From positions 1 through 24,231 of the forward strand of contig UQTI01000044.1 of the NCBI GenBank assembly GCA_900543975.1: a DNA stretch of 24,231 bases. Reading direction: 5' to 3'. Below, piece by piece: positions 1 to 7,390 of this stretch; position 1 is the stretch's first letter; the number at the start of each line of letters is the position of its first letter. The DNA comes from an uncultured Prevotella sp. Lineage in GTDB: Bacteria > Bacteroidota > Bacteroidia > Bacteroidales > Bacteroidaceae. The position numbers were made by a program, and so were the translations under genes. Under the pieces are notes generated by a model. That model saw nothing but the letters and a program-made list of their open reading frames with translations, had not been told where the DNA came from and made no database searches.

Positions 1-43
1 TCTGTTTTTTATCCCAACTGGCTTATAATTCGGAAATTTTATC

Positions 44-51
44 TAAATTTG
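44..51 (+). promoter_or_regulatory. Bacteroidetes-type -7 promoter box
   Basis: TAAATTTG matches the TAnnTTTG -7 consensus used by the primary sigma factor of Bacteroidetes. It lies 27 bases before the ATG at 79, giving a predicted leader of about 20 nt for the DUF4199 gene. No good TTTG -33 box is visible at the usual 19-21 base spacing, so the assignment is moderate. Confidence 0.5.
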
Positions 52-78
52 TAGTCGTTTTATAAAACAACATTTTTA

Positions 79-597
79 ATGATAAAAATTGAAGATCTCG
101 TCCAGCTGAAAGCGTTTGCTCGTCAGGACGGGGCAATATTATGCCTTCTGTGGTTCGTTAGTTTTCTGGCAATCATGTATATGCCAGAAAGCGGCCTTGG
201 CAACATCCTTGCCCTTCTGACCCCCATCCTTGTCGGTTGGCGTCTGTGCGCTTTTCGCAACTATGCCCTTGGAGGCTACATTTCGTTCCGACGGAGCTAT
301 GGCTATTGTGTTTACACCTTTGTCTACTCGTCGATGATTTTTGCCCTTGGCCAGTACCTTTACTTTAAGTTTCTTGACCACGGCACGTTCTACGCCATGC
401 TTGCCACATCGGCAGCAACGATGAGCGAGGTGTATCGTCAGTCGGGCCTGTCGACACAAGACATCGACTCCACCCTTGCCATGATGAAAAGCCTGTCGCC
501 CATACATTGGGCCTTTCTCTTCATGATGCAAAATTTCTTTGTGGGTTTTGTGCTAAGCTTGCCTATCGCAGCCGTGTGCAGAAGGAAACACCATTAA
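79..597 (+). CDS. DUF4199 family integral membrane protein
   Basis: A 172-residue hydrophobic protein with about four membrane segments (near residues 18-35, 40-57, 74-96 and 142-166) and a short basic cytoplasmic tail. Size, topology and overall sequence fit DUF4199, a Bacteroidetes family of unknown function often found just upstream of a GtrB-like glycosyltransferase, as it is here (next gene starts about 160 bases downstream). The ATG at 79 follows a TAAATTTG promoter box, which supports this start. No catalytic motif is visible, and the family name comes from memory of relatives, not a search. A lipid- or envelope-related role is only a guess from the neighbouring glycosyltransferase. 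Confidence 0.8.
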   Translation: MIKIEDLVQLKAFARQDGAILCLLWFVSFLAIMYMPESGLGNILALLTPILVGWRLCAFRNYALGGYISFRRSYGYCVYTFVYSSMIFALGQYLYFKFLDHGTFYAMLATSAATMSEVYRQSGLSTQDIDSTLAMMKSLSPIHWAFLFMMQNFFVGFVLSLPIAAVCRRKHH

Positions 598-759
598 GAC
601 AAGACGACGGCATGCAAGAACAATAAAAAAAGAAGCACGCCGCAGACAAAGATAAGAACAAAAAGATAAAGATAAAAACAAAAACATCATAACGCAACAA
701 ACACAACCGACGCTCTGCATGTTGATGACATGCAAGCCACGATAAAACATGTAAAAGAT

Positions 760-1725
760 ATGGATATTTCTGTAGTCGTACCCTTATACAATGAGGAAGA
801 GTCGCTACCCGAACTCTACCGTTGGATTGAAAAAGTGATGAAAGCCAATGGCTTCAGCTTTGAGGTGATATTTGTAAACGACGGTTCCACCGACAACTCA
901 TGGCAGGTCATTGAGGACCTGAGCAAACAGTCGGAGAACGTTAAAGGCATAAAGTTCCGCCGCAACTACGGCAAGAGTCCCGCTCTCTACTGTGGCTTCA
1001 AAGAAGCACAGGGAGATGTGGTTATAACCATGGATGCCGACCTTCAAGACTCTCCCGATGAGATTCCCGGCCTTTACAAGATGATCACCGAGGATGGCTA
1101 CGACCTCGTGTCTGGCTACAAGCAGAAACGTTATGACCCGCTGTCGAAGACCTTACCCACAAAGCTGTTCAACGCTACAGCCCGTAAGATCAGCGGCATT
1201 CACAATCTCCACGACTTCAACTGTGGCCTCAAGGCCTACCGTCGCGATGTGATCAAGAACATAGAGGTCTATGGCGAGATGCACCGTTACATCCCGTACC
1301 TCGCCAAGAATGCCGGCTTCGACAAGATTGGCGAGAAGGTCGTACACCATCAGGCACGCAAGTATGGCAAGTCGAAGTTTGGTCTCAACCGCTTCTTCAA
1401 CGGTTACCTCGACCTCATAACGCTGTGGTTCCTCAGCAACTTTGGCAAGAAGCCCATGCATGTGTTTGGCTTCATGGGCACCATGATGTTCATTATCGGC
1501 TTCATATCAGCCTTCATTATTGGTGCCGACAAGCTGTGGTGCCTGTCACAGGGCATACCTCAGCGTCTCGTCACCGACTCGCCCTATTTCTTTATCGCCC
1601 TCACGATGATGATGATAGGCACACAACTGTTCCTTGCGGGCTTCATTGGCGACCTTGTGAGCCGTTCATCACAGAACCGCAACGACTACCAAATAGAAAA
1701 GACACTGAAATGCGTAAAACAATAA
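760..1725 (+). CDS. GtrB/DPM1-like family 2 glycosyltransferase, membrane-anchored
   Basis: An inverting GT-A fold glycosyltransferase of family 2, of the type that loads a sugar onto polyprenyl phosphate at the cytoplasmic membrane (GtrB, ArnC and dolichol-phosphate mannosyltransferase relatives). From the ATG at 760 it has 321 residues. The N-terminus is the standard VVPLYNEEESLPEL, followed by NDGSTD near 40-45 and the metal-binding DAD at 92-94 with LQD after it. Two hydrophobic segments near 232-255 and 275-300 form the C-terminal membrane hairpin of GtrB-type enzymes. An in-frame ATG at 730 would add ten residues; the family usually starts right before the first beta strand, so 760 is preferred. 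The 3' end overlaps the next gene by 16 bases, suggesting co-expression. Donor and acceptor cannot be told from sequence. Confidence 0.9.
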   Translation: MDISVVVPLYNEEESLPELYRWIEKVMKANGFSFEVIFVNDGSTDNSWQVIEDLSKQSENVKGIKFRRNYGKSPALYCGFKEAQGDVVITMDADLQDSPDEIPGLYKMITEDGYDLVSGYKQKRYDPLSKTLPTKLFNATARKISGIHNLHDFNCGLKAYRRDVIKNIEVYGEMHRYIPYLAKNAGFDKIGEKVVHHQARKYGKSKFGLNRFFNGYLDLITLWFLSNFGKKPMHVFGFMGTMMFIIGFISAFIIGADKLWCLSQGIPQRLVTDSPYFFIALTMMMIGTQLFLAGFIGDLVSRSSQNRNDYQIEKTLKCVKQ

Positions 1726-2192
1726 CATGCGTCATGGCGGCCAGCGCCTTTGCAGCAATGCTCGGTGCCTGTTCGTCGATAGACTGTCCGTTGAACAGTA
1801 GGGTCATGACCACCTGCAAGTTTGACCAGGTCTTCAACGACACCCTCACCGTGTCGGTGAAGAGGTCTGACGGCAACGACTCGGTGCTCATGAACCGTCT
1901 GTATGATGCCGACAGTTTGGCCATACCCATGAGTTATAACCACGACAGCGACGTGCTCTACTTCGACTTCATTGACAAAGACACGAAGAAGCACGTCTAC
2001 GACACCATAACGGTAAACAAGACCAACCAACCCCATTTTGAGTCAGTCGACTGCAGTCCGATGGTTTTTCACGAGATTACCGACGTCAAACACACGTCAC
2101 ACAAGGTAGAATCGGTAAAGATAAACAACAGTTATGTTACATACGACACACAGAGAGCACACCTCATCATCAGTCTTAAGACAGCCCAATAG
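1710..2192 (+). CDS. DUF6452-like lipoprotein
   Basis: A 160-residue predicted lipoprotein. The open frame extends far upstream inside the glycosyltransferase, but the ATG at 1710 begins a classical lipoprotein signal: basic MRK, a hydrophobic core and a lipobox LGAC with Cys21. After it come CPLNS and a beta-rich body with a DTLTVSVKR-like strand, which fits DUF6452, a Bacteroidetes family of unknown function. The gene overlaps the glycosyltransferase end by 16 bases and is overlapped by the next gene by 59 bases. The pairing with a DUF6048 gene is one I recall from Bacteroides genomes and supports both calls. No DD/EE-rich export motif follows the cysteine, so surface display is not indicated. 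Confidence 0.75.
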   Translation: MRKTITCVMAASAFAAMLGACSSIDCPLNSRVMTTCKFDQVFNDTLTVSVKRSDGNDSVLMNRLYDADSLAIPMSYNHDSDVLYFDFIDKDTKKHVYDTITVNKTNQPHFESVDCSPMVFHEITDVKHTSHKVESVKINNSYVTYDTQRAHLIISLKTAQ

Positions 2193-2892
2193 GCAACACG
2201 CAGACTCCCCCACCCTGCTCCTGCGCCCACTTGGCCTCGCCCTGTTGCTGATGCTCATGACCGTCAGCGCCATGGCCCAGCAAGGCAACGGCACGAAAAA
2301 CATCGTGCAAGAGAAAGACACCGTGAGCTTGTTTCGCGGTGTGTCTGTGTCTGCCGACCTTGTGGGCATAGCACAGTTGGCCTTCAGCGATTACGGACAG
2401 TATGAGGCAGCCGCAAGAGTGAACCTACGCGACAAATACTTCCCAATCGTGGAGGTGGGATTGGGCAAGGCCAACTCAGAAAACATAACTACGAAGATGA
2501 CCTATAAGACCAGCGCGCCATACCTGCGCGCAGGTGTCGACTTCAACCTCATGAAGAACAAGCACGACGACTATCGCGTGTTTGTGGGTGCTCGTTACGC
2601 CCTCACCTATTTCAAGTATGACGCGTTCACCACCGGCCTGAAAGACCCCCTGTGGGGCGACGATGCCGACTACAGGATAGAGGGAGAGAAATGCAACTAC
2701 CACTGGCTTGAAGGCGTCGTAAGCGTTGACGCCAAGATATGGGGTCCGTTACGTTTAGGTTGGAGCGTCCGTTACCGTAAGCGCCTGTTTTACAGCGACG
2801 GCGAAGCCGGCAACTGTTGGTATGTACCTGGCTACGGCAAGCAGGGAGGCACACGCCTTGGTGGCACATTTAACGTGACGATAGAGATATAA
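2134..2892 (+). CDS. DUF6048 family outer-membrane-like protein
   Basis: A 252-residue exported protein. A hydrophobic signal sequence around residues 32-48 ends in a plausible SAMAQ cleavage site. The mature part has alternating aromatic strands typical of small outer-membrane beta-barrels (for example KYFPIVEVGLG, YRVFVGARYALTYF, WGPLRLGWSVRYRKR) and ends in a strand FNVTIEI. This matches DUF6048 proteins of Bacteroidales, function unknown. The frame opens at ATG 2134, inside the previous gene, giving a 31-residue n-region that is long for a signal peptide. The first in-frame ATG after the upstream stop is at 2251, inside the hydrophobic core, so 2134 is more likely despite the 59-base overlap. 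Translational coupling with the lipoprotein gene is inferred. Confidence 0.75.
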   Translation: MLHTTHREHTSSSVLRQPNRQHADSPTLLLRPLGLALLLMLMTVSAMAQQGNGTKNIVQEKDTVSLFRGVSVSADLVGIAQLAFSDYGQYEAAARVNLRDKYFPIVEVGLGKANSENITTKMTYKTSAPYLRAGVDFNLMKNKHDDYRVFVGARYALTYFKYDAFTTGLKDPLWGDDADYRIEGEKCNYHWLEGVVSVDAKIWGPLRLGWSVRYRKRLFYSDGEAGNCWYVPGYGKQGGTRLGGTFNVTIEI

Positions 2893-2902
2893 AAATAACA
2901 GA

Positions 2903-3928
2903 ATGGAAAGCAAAAAAAATATTTTTCGCGTCATCTTCCTGTTGCTGCTCATAGGAGCAACAATAAAGATTGCCTGTTCGCAGCACAACACGCCCTACCA
3001 GCATAATGAGGGCATGATTTTCGGCACCGTCTACCACATAACCTACCAGTATGGCGAAGACCTCAACAAAGACATTCTGGCAGAGCTACAGAAGGTTGAC
3101 GACGCCTTGTCGATGTTCAACAAGCAGTCGGAGATAACAAAGGTCAACAACAACCAAGACATCGTCGTGGGACGCATGTTCAAGGAAGTGTTCACCCTCG
3201 CCGAAATGGTGTCAGAAGACACCAATGGTGCCTTCGACATAACGGTGGCGCCGCTCGTCAACGCCTGGGGCTTCGGCTTCAAGAACGGATCGATGCCCAC
3301 CAAGCACACCATCGACAGCTTGCGCACGTTCGTTGGCTTTGACAAGGTGAGCATGAAAGACGGCCGCATAAAGAAGGCCGATCCACGCACCATGCTCGAC
3401 TGTGGTGCCATTGCCAAAGGTTACGGCAGCGACGTTGTTGCCGACTTTCTGCGTCGCAAGGGCATTGACAACTTCATGGTAGAGATTGGCGGAGAGGTGG
3501 TGACCTGCGGCATCAGCGAGAAGCGTGTGCCCTGGAAGATTGGCGTTACCAAGCCGTCTGACGATCCCACAAACACGAACCAGGAGCTACAGACCGTGCT
3601 CAACATCACAGACCGCGCCATGGCCACCAGTGGCAACTACCGCAATTTCTATTTCAAGGGCGGCAAGAAATATGCCCACACCATAGACCCGAAGACAGGA
3701 CAGCCCGTGCAGCACAGTCTGCTCTCTGCCACGGTCATCGCCGACCGCTGCGCCACCGCCGACGCCTATGCCACCTCATTCATGGTTATGGGCATGGAGA
3801 AGGCAAAGAAGGTGCTGGAGCGCAACCCCAAGCTCATGGCCTACTTCATTTACGCCGACCACAAAGGCAACTATGCTGTGTGGTACTCGCCTTCGATGAA
3901 AGGCAAGATTGTTGAAGAACAGCAATAA
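2903..3928 (+). CDS. apbE: FAD:protein FMN transferase (ApbE family)
   Basis: ApbE enzymes use FAD and Mg2+ to attach FMN covalently to a threonine in target proteins such as the NqrB/NqrC and RnfG/RnfD subunits of redox pumps. The 341-residue product has family-typical length. After an N-terminal hydrophobic segment (about 9-24) come FGTVYHITY, an FDITVAPLVNAWGFG region, GAIAKGYGSD near 168-177, MVEIGGEV, ATSGNYRNFY near 240, and HTIDPKTGQP near 258, all characteristic. A Cys follows the hydrophobic stretch (KIACSQ), but the lipobox is poor (Lys at -3), so it could be either a lipoprotein or a signal-anchored protein facing the periplasm. It starts 10 bases after the DUF6048 gene and ends 6 bases before a Crp/Fnr regulator, so all three may be co-transcribed. 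Confidence 0.95.
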   Translation: MESKKNIFRVIFLLLLIGATIKIACSQHNTPYQHNEGMIFGTVYHITYQYGEDLNKDILAELQKVDDALSMFNKQSEITKVNNNQDIVVGRMFKEVFTLAEMVSEDTNGAFDITVAPLVNAWGFGFKNGSMPTKHTIDSLRTFVGFDKVSMKDGRIKKADPRTMLDCGAIAKGYGSDVVADFLRRKGIDNFMVEIGGEVVTCGISEKRVPWKIGVTKPSDDPTNTNQELQTVLNITDRAMATSGNYRNFYFKGGKKYAHTIDPKTGQPVQHSLLSATVIADRCATADAYATSFMVMGMEKAKKVLERNPKLMAYFIYADHKGNYAVWYSPSMKGKIVEEQQ

Positions 3929-3934
3929 ACAGCT

Positions 3935-4624
3935 TTGAAAGACCGCGTAGACCTTATATGTCAGCAGATGATGTCGTTGCCTCTCTTCCTCGGCATGAGC
4001 AGCAACGACATCAGCAACCTGCTCACCACCTTCCCCATAGCCTATCATGTTTATGGCGACGGCAAGGTGGTGGCGCAGGCTGACACGGCGTGCAACTCGC
4101 TGATTTTCCTTGTAAGAGGCAAGATGCGCGTCAGCACCACCGCCGACGACCATGGCTACACCATAGAGGAGCTGTTTGAAGCCCCTAACGTGGTGCAGCC
4201 CGAGCGTCTGTTCGGCATCTCCCCCCGTTACACCCGCACCTTCACCACAGCCGGACAATGTGCCGTCATGTGCATTGCCAAGAACGATGTGGTGAAGCTC
4301 TCCGCCACTTACGACATCTTCCGCATAAACCTCCTCAACCTGTTTTCCACCCAAGCCCAACGTCTAGCACGCATACCGTGGCGACATGTCAACGACAGCA
4401 GGCGGGCACGCATAATCCATTTCATTTCCAGCCGCTGCCTGCTACCCACAGGCCACAAGACGGTGAAAATCATGAAGTCGCGCTTGGCACACATGCTCAA
4501 CGACAGTCCGCGTGCCGTTGCCGCCGAGCTACGACAGATGGAAGCCGACGGACAGATAATGTTGAAACGGGAGACGATAGAGGTGGAAGCATTGGAAAAA
4601 TTGTCTTTCAGCCAACGCGCCTAA
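3935..4624 (+). CDS. Crp/Fnr family transcriptional regulator
   Basis: A 229-residue regulator with an N-terminal cyclic-nucleotide-binding-like beta roll (about 15-125), a long dimerisation helix (about 125-160) and a C-terminal winged helix containing MKSRLAHMLNDSPRAVAAEL. The best full-length start is a TTG at 3935, six bases after the apbE stop: relatives I recall from Bacteroides begin MKEKIDSLYDQMM, matching MKDRVDLICQQMM here. In-frame ATGs at 3968 and 3971 are weaker alternatives. The N-terminal cysteine cluster of true Fnr is absent, so the ligand is unknown; Bacteroidetes members often respond to redox or nitrosative stress. The position behind apbE may tie it to control of flavin-dependent redox enzymes (inference). 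Confidence 0.85.
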   Translation: MKDRVDLICQQMMSLPLFLGMSSNDISNLLTTFPIAYHVYGDGKVVAQADTACNSLIFLVRGKMRVSTTADDHGYTIEELFEAPNVVQPERLFGISPRYTRTFTTAGQCAVMCIAKNDVVKLSATYDIFRINLLNLFSTQAQRLARIPWRHVNDSRRARIIHFISSRCLLPTGHKTVKIMKSRLAHMLNDSPRAVAAELRQMEADGQIMLKRETIEVEALEKLSFSQRA

Positions 4625-4671
4625 CTTGAAATAAAACGACACAAAATAGACACAAAAAAGACACAAAAACG

Positions 4672-4693
4672 ACGTAAAGGCAACGTAAAGGCA
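4672..4693 (+). repeat. Direct 11-bp repeat in A-rich spacer
   Basis: The 193-base gap between the Crp/Fnr gene and the M3 peptidase is A-rich and contains two head-to-tail copies of ACGTAAAGGCA, next to degenerate GACACAAAA units (4637-4670). It may be a degenerate tandem array. No hairpin terminator is visible there. Confidence 0.5.
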
Positions 4694-4776
4694 ACACAAA
4701 GACAAGACAAATACAATTTTAGTTAAAATCTTGAACATTAAGCTCTCTCCACACTGCAAATCTCTAAGAAAATTGC

Positions 4777-4784
4777 TAAATTTG
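4777..4784 (+). promoter_or_regulatory. Promoter -7 box for the M3 peptidase operon
   Basis: TAAATTTG fits TAnnTTTG and sits 33 bases before the ATG at 4818. Transcription would begin near 4790, after an in-frame ATG at 4731, so this box decides the start of the M3 peptidase. No clear -33 TTTG is seen at standard spacing. Confidence 0.6.
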
Positions 4785-4817
4785 CAGTATAATTATAGCA
4801 TTAGGAATTTTACAAGT

Positions 4818-6908
4818 ATGTGCAAAGATAACAAAGAGAACTTGAAGAAAACGAACCCATTTTTTGAAGCATATAAAACGCCGCACGACACCGTGCCCTT
4901 TGACCGCATAAAGCTGGAGCACTATGAAGAAGCATTTATGGAAGGCATACGCCGTGACGACGAAGAGATAGAGAAGATCATCAACGACCCAGAGGAGCCC
5001 ACATTTGAAAACACCATCATTCGTGTGGATAACGAGAACGGAGAACATTATTATGACCTCCTCGACCGCGTGTCCAACGTGTTCTCATGCATGCTCAGCG
5101 CCGAAACCAACGATGCGCTCGACGAGCTGGCGCAGAAGATGAGTCCCATTCTGACCAAACACTCAAACGATGTACGACTGAACAAAAAGCTCTTCGAGCG
5201 CATCAAGCATGTCTATGAGCACCATCGTGAGCTCACCCCCGAGGAGCAGATGCTTCTTGACAACTGCTATGACGGATTTGTGCGTAGCGGTGCCCTCCTC
5301 AGCGATGCCGACAAGGAGAAGCTGCGCACCCTGACAGAAGAGGCAAGCATGCTGTCATTACAGTTTTCACAGAACCTGCTGAAGGAGAACAAGGCGTTCA
5401 AGCTACACATCACCGACAAGGCACAGCTCGACGGGCTGCCCGACACCGCCGTGGAGGCAGCAGCACAGAACGCGAAAGAAGAAGACATGGAAGGCTGGGT
5501 CTTCACCCTCGACTACCCTAGCTACTCGCCGTTCATGACCTACTCCACACAGCGTGACCTCCGCCAGCAGTTGTATATTGCAAAGAACACCGAGTGTACT
5601 CACGACAATCCCGAGAACAACCTCGAGATCTGCAAGCGCATCGTGAATCTGCGCCGCGAGATAGCACAGCTGCTCGGCTTTAACACCTATGCTGACTATG
5701 TGCTCAAACACCGCATGGCAAGCAACACCGCAAACGTGTATAAGCTGCTCAACGACCTCATTGACGCTTACAAGCCTACAGCCGTGAACGAGGTGAAGGA
5801 GATTGAGGAACTGGCAAAGAAGCAGGAAGGCGAAGGTTTTGAACTGAAGCCTTGGGATTTTAGTTTCTATTCGCACAAGTTGCAGATGGAGCGTTACAAC
5901 CTCGATGCCGAGATGCTGCGCCCCTACTTTGAGCTAAAGAACGTGATAAAAGGCGTGTTTGGGCTTGCCACCACCCTCTACGGCATAACCTTTAAGGAGA
6001 ACAAAGACATACCCGTCTACCATCCCGACGTTAAAGCCTACGAGGTGTTCGACAAAGACGGCAGCTATCTCGCTGTGCTCTATGCCGACTTCTACCCGCG
6101 CAAGGGTAAGCAAGGTGGAGCCTGGATGACAGAGTTTCAGGGACAGTGGATAGACCGTAAGGGCAACAATGTGCGTCCACATGCCAGCGTGGTGATGAAC
6201 TTCACCAAGCCCACAGCAGAGAAACCCGCCCTGCTCACGCTCGGCGAGGTCGAGACCTTCCTCCACGAGTTTGGCCACTCTCTTCACGGCATGTTCGCCA
6301 ACACACGCTTCGAGAGCCTTAGCGGCACCAACGTGTGGTGGGACTTTGTGGAGCTGCCCTCACAGTTTATGGAAAACTACGCTGTGGAGAAACAGTTTCT
6401 TCGCACCTTCGCCTTCCACTACAAGACAGGCGAGCCCATTCCCGACGAGCTGATAGACCGCATCGTGAAGAGCCGCAACTTCATGGCCGCTTACGGCTGT
6501 CTGCGACAGGTGAGCTTCGGACTGCTCGACATGGCCTTCTACACCAAGCAGGAGCCGTTCACCGACGACATCATAACGTTTGAGAAGCAAGCGTGGGAGA
6601 AGGCAATGGTCATGCCACAGCTCAAGAACACCTGCATGACGGTGCAGTTTAGCCACATCATGGCAGGAGGCTACGCCGCAGGCTATTACAGCTACAAGTG
6701 GGCAGAGGTGCTCGATGCCGATGCCTTCAGTCTGTTCAAGCAAAACGGCATCTTCGACCAGACGACAGCCCAGAGCTTCAGAGACAACGTCTTGTCGAAG
6801 GGTGGCACCGAGCATCCTATGACTCTCTACAAGCGCTTCCGCGGTCAGGAGCCCACCATCGATGCTCTGCTTGAGCGAAACGGCATAAAGACCGCACATA
6901 AGAAATAA
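4818..6908 (+). CDS. M3 family zinc oligopeptidase (oligopeptidase A / Dcp-like)
   Basis: A cytoplasmic thimet-type metallopeptidase that trims short peptides. With the start at 4818 it has 696 residues, normal for the family, and no signal peptide. The zinc site is HEFGH at 483-487, and the third ligand is Glu512 in the conserved DFVELPSQFMENY. The C-terminal GGYAAGYYSYKWAEVLDAD block is also diagnostic. An in-frame ATG at 4731 would add 29 residues, but the promoter box at 4777-4784 lies inside that extension. I cannot separate dipeptidyl carboxypeptidase (Dcp) from oligopeptidase A by eye. It is the first gene of a run with the deaminase, S41 protease and folate genes (gaps of 29, -8 and 13 bases). 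Confidence 0.93.
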   Translation: MCKDNKENLKKTNPFFEAYKTPHDTVPFDRIKLEHYEEAFMEGIRRDDEEIEKIINDPEEPTFENTIIRVDNENGEHYYDLLDRVSNVFSCMLSAETNDALDELAQKMSPILTKHSNDVRLNKKLFERIKHVYEHHRELTPEEQMLLDNCYDGFVRSGALLSDADKEKLRTLTEEASMLSLQFSQNLLKENKAFKLHITDKAQLDGLPDTAVEAAAQNAKEEDMEGWVFTLDYPSYSPFMTYSTQRDLRQQLYIAKNTECTHDNPENNLEICKRIVNLRREIAQLLGFNTYADYVLKHRMASNTANVYKLLNDLIDAYKPTAVNEVKEIEELAKKQEGEGFELKPWDFSFYSHKLQMERYNLDAEMLRPYFELKNVIKGVFGLATTLYGITFKENKDIPVYHPDVKAYEVFDKDGSYLAVLYADFYPRKGKQGGAWMTEFQGQWIDRKGNNVRPHASVVMNFTKPTAEKPALLTLGEVETFLHEFGHSLHGMFANTRFESLSGTNVWWDFVELPSQFMENYAVEKQFLRTFAFHYKTGEPIPDELIDRIVKSRNFMAAYGCLRQVSFGLLDMAFYTKQEPFTDDIITFEKQAWEKAMVMPQLKNTCMTVQFSHIMAGGYAAGYYSYKWAEVLDADAFSLFKQNGIFDQTTAQSFRDNVLSKGGTEHPMTLYKRFRGQEPTIDALLERNGIKTAHKK

Positions 6909-6937
6909 CGTCATAACAACAACAGACAAACAACGAT

Positions 6938-7390
6938 ATGGAGACAACCGCACCCAAGAGCAACAGCCCGGAGAAGCAGAAACTCCTCGACCAGCGCTAC
7001 CTGCGTATGGCCCGTATATGGGCAGAGAACAGCTACTGCAAACGCCGTCAAGTGGGCGCACTGGTGGTCAAGGACAAGATGATTATCAGCGATGGCTACA
7101 ACGGCACGCCGAGCGGCTTTGAGAACGTGTGTGAAGACGAGGACAACGTCACAAAGTCGTATGTCCTTCACGCCGAAGCCAACGCCATAACCAAGTTGGC
7201 CCGAAGCAGCAACAACAGCGATGGCTCCACGCTCTACATCACCGACTCGCCATGCATAGAATGTGCCAAGCTCATCATTCAGGCTGGCATCAAGCGCGTG
7301 GTTTATGCCAACAAATATCGCCTCACCGAAGGCATAGACCTGTTGAAAAGAGCCCACATTGAAGTGATACATCTAAACCCGGATGAATAA
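6938..7390 (+). CDS. dCMP deaminase family protein
   Basis: A 150-residue zinc-dependent deaminase of the cytidine/deoxycytidylate family. Zinc ligands are visible as His78 in HAEANAI, with Glu80 as the proton shuttle, and Cys106 and Cys109 in SPCIECAK. The N-terminal MARIWAENSYCKRRQVGA and the segment DGYNGTPSGFENVCED are typical of dCMP deaminases (ComEB type), which convert dCMP to dUMP for thymidylate synthesis. The nearby 5-formyltetrahydrofolate cyclo-ligase would also feed one-carbon and thymidylate metabolism. It overlaps the S41 protease by 8 bases. Exact substrate is inferred from family resemblance. Confidence 0.9.
   Translation: METTAPKSNSPEKQKLLDQRYLRMARIWAENSYCKRRQVGALVVKDKMIISDGYNGTPSGFENVCEDEDNVTKSYVLHAEANAITKLARSSNNSDGSTLYITDSPCIECAKLIIQAGIKRVVYANKYRLTEGIDLLKRAHIEVIHLNPDE

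Noticed and set aside
1425..1709. N-terminal extension of the DUF6452 frame into the glycosyltransferase
   Set aside because: The extension is in another frame of the glycosyltransferase and is His/Arg-rich; the lipoprotein signal begins cleanly at 1710.
6360..7061. 233-codon minus-strand frame across the M3 peptidase and deaminase junction
   Set aside because: It overlaps two clear plus-strand genes, and its composition is typical of reverse-strand translation.
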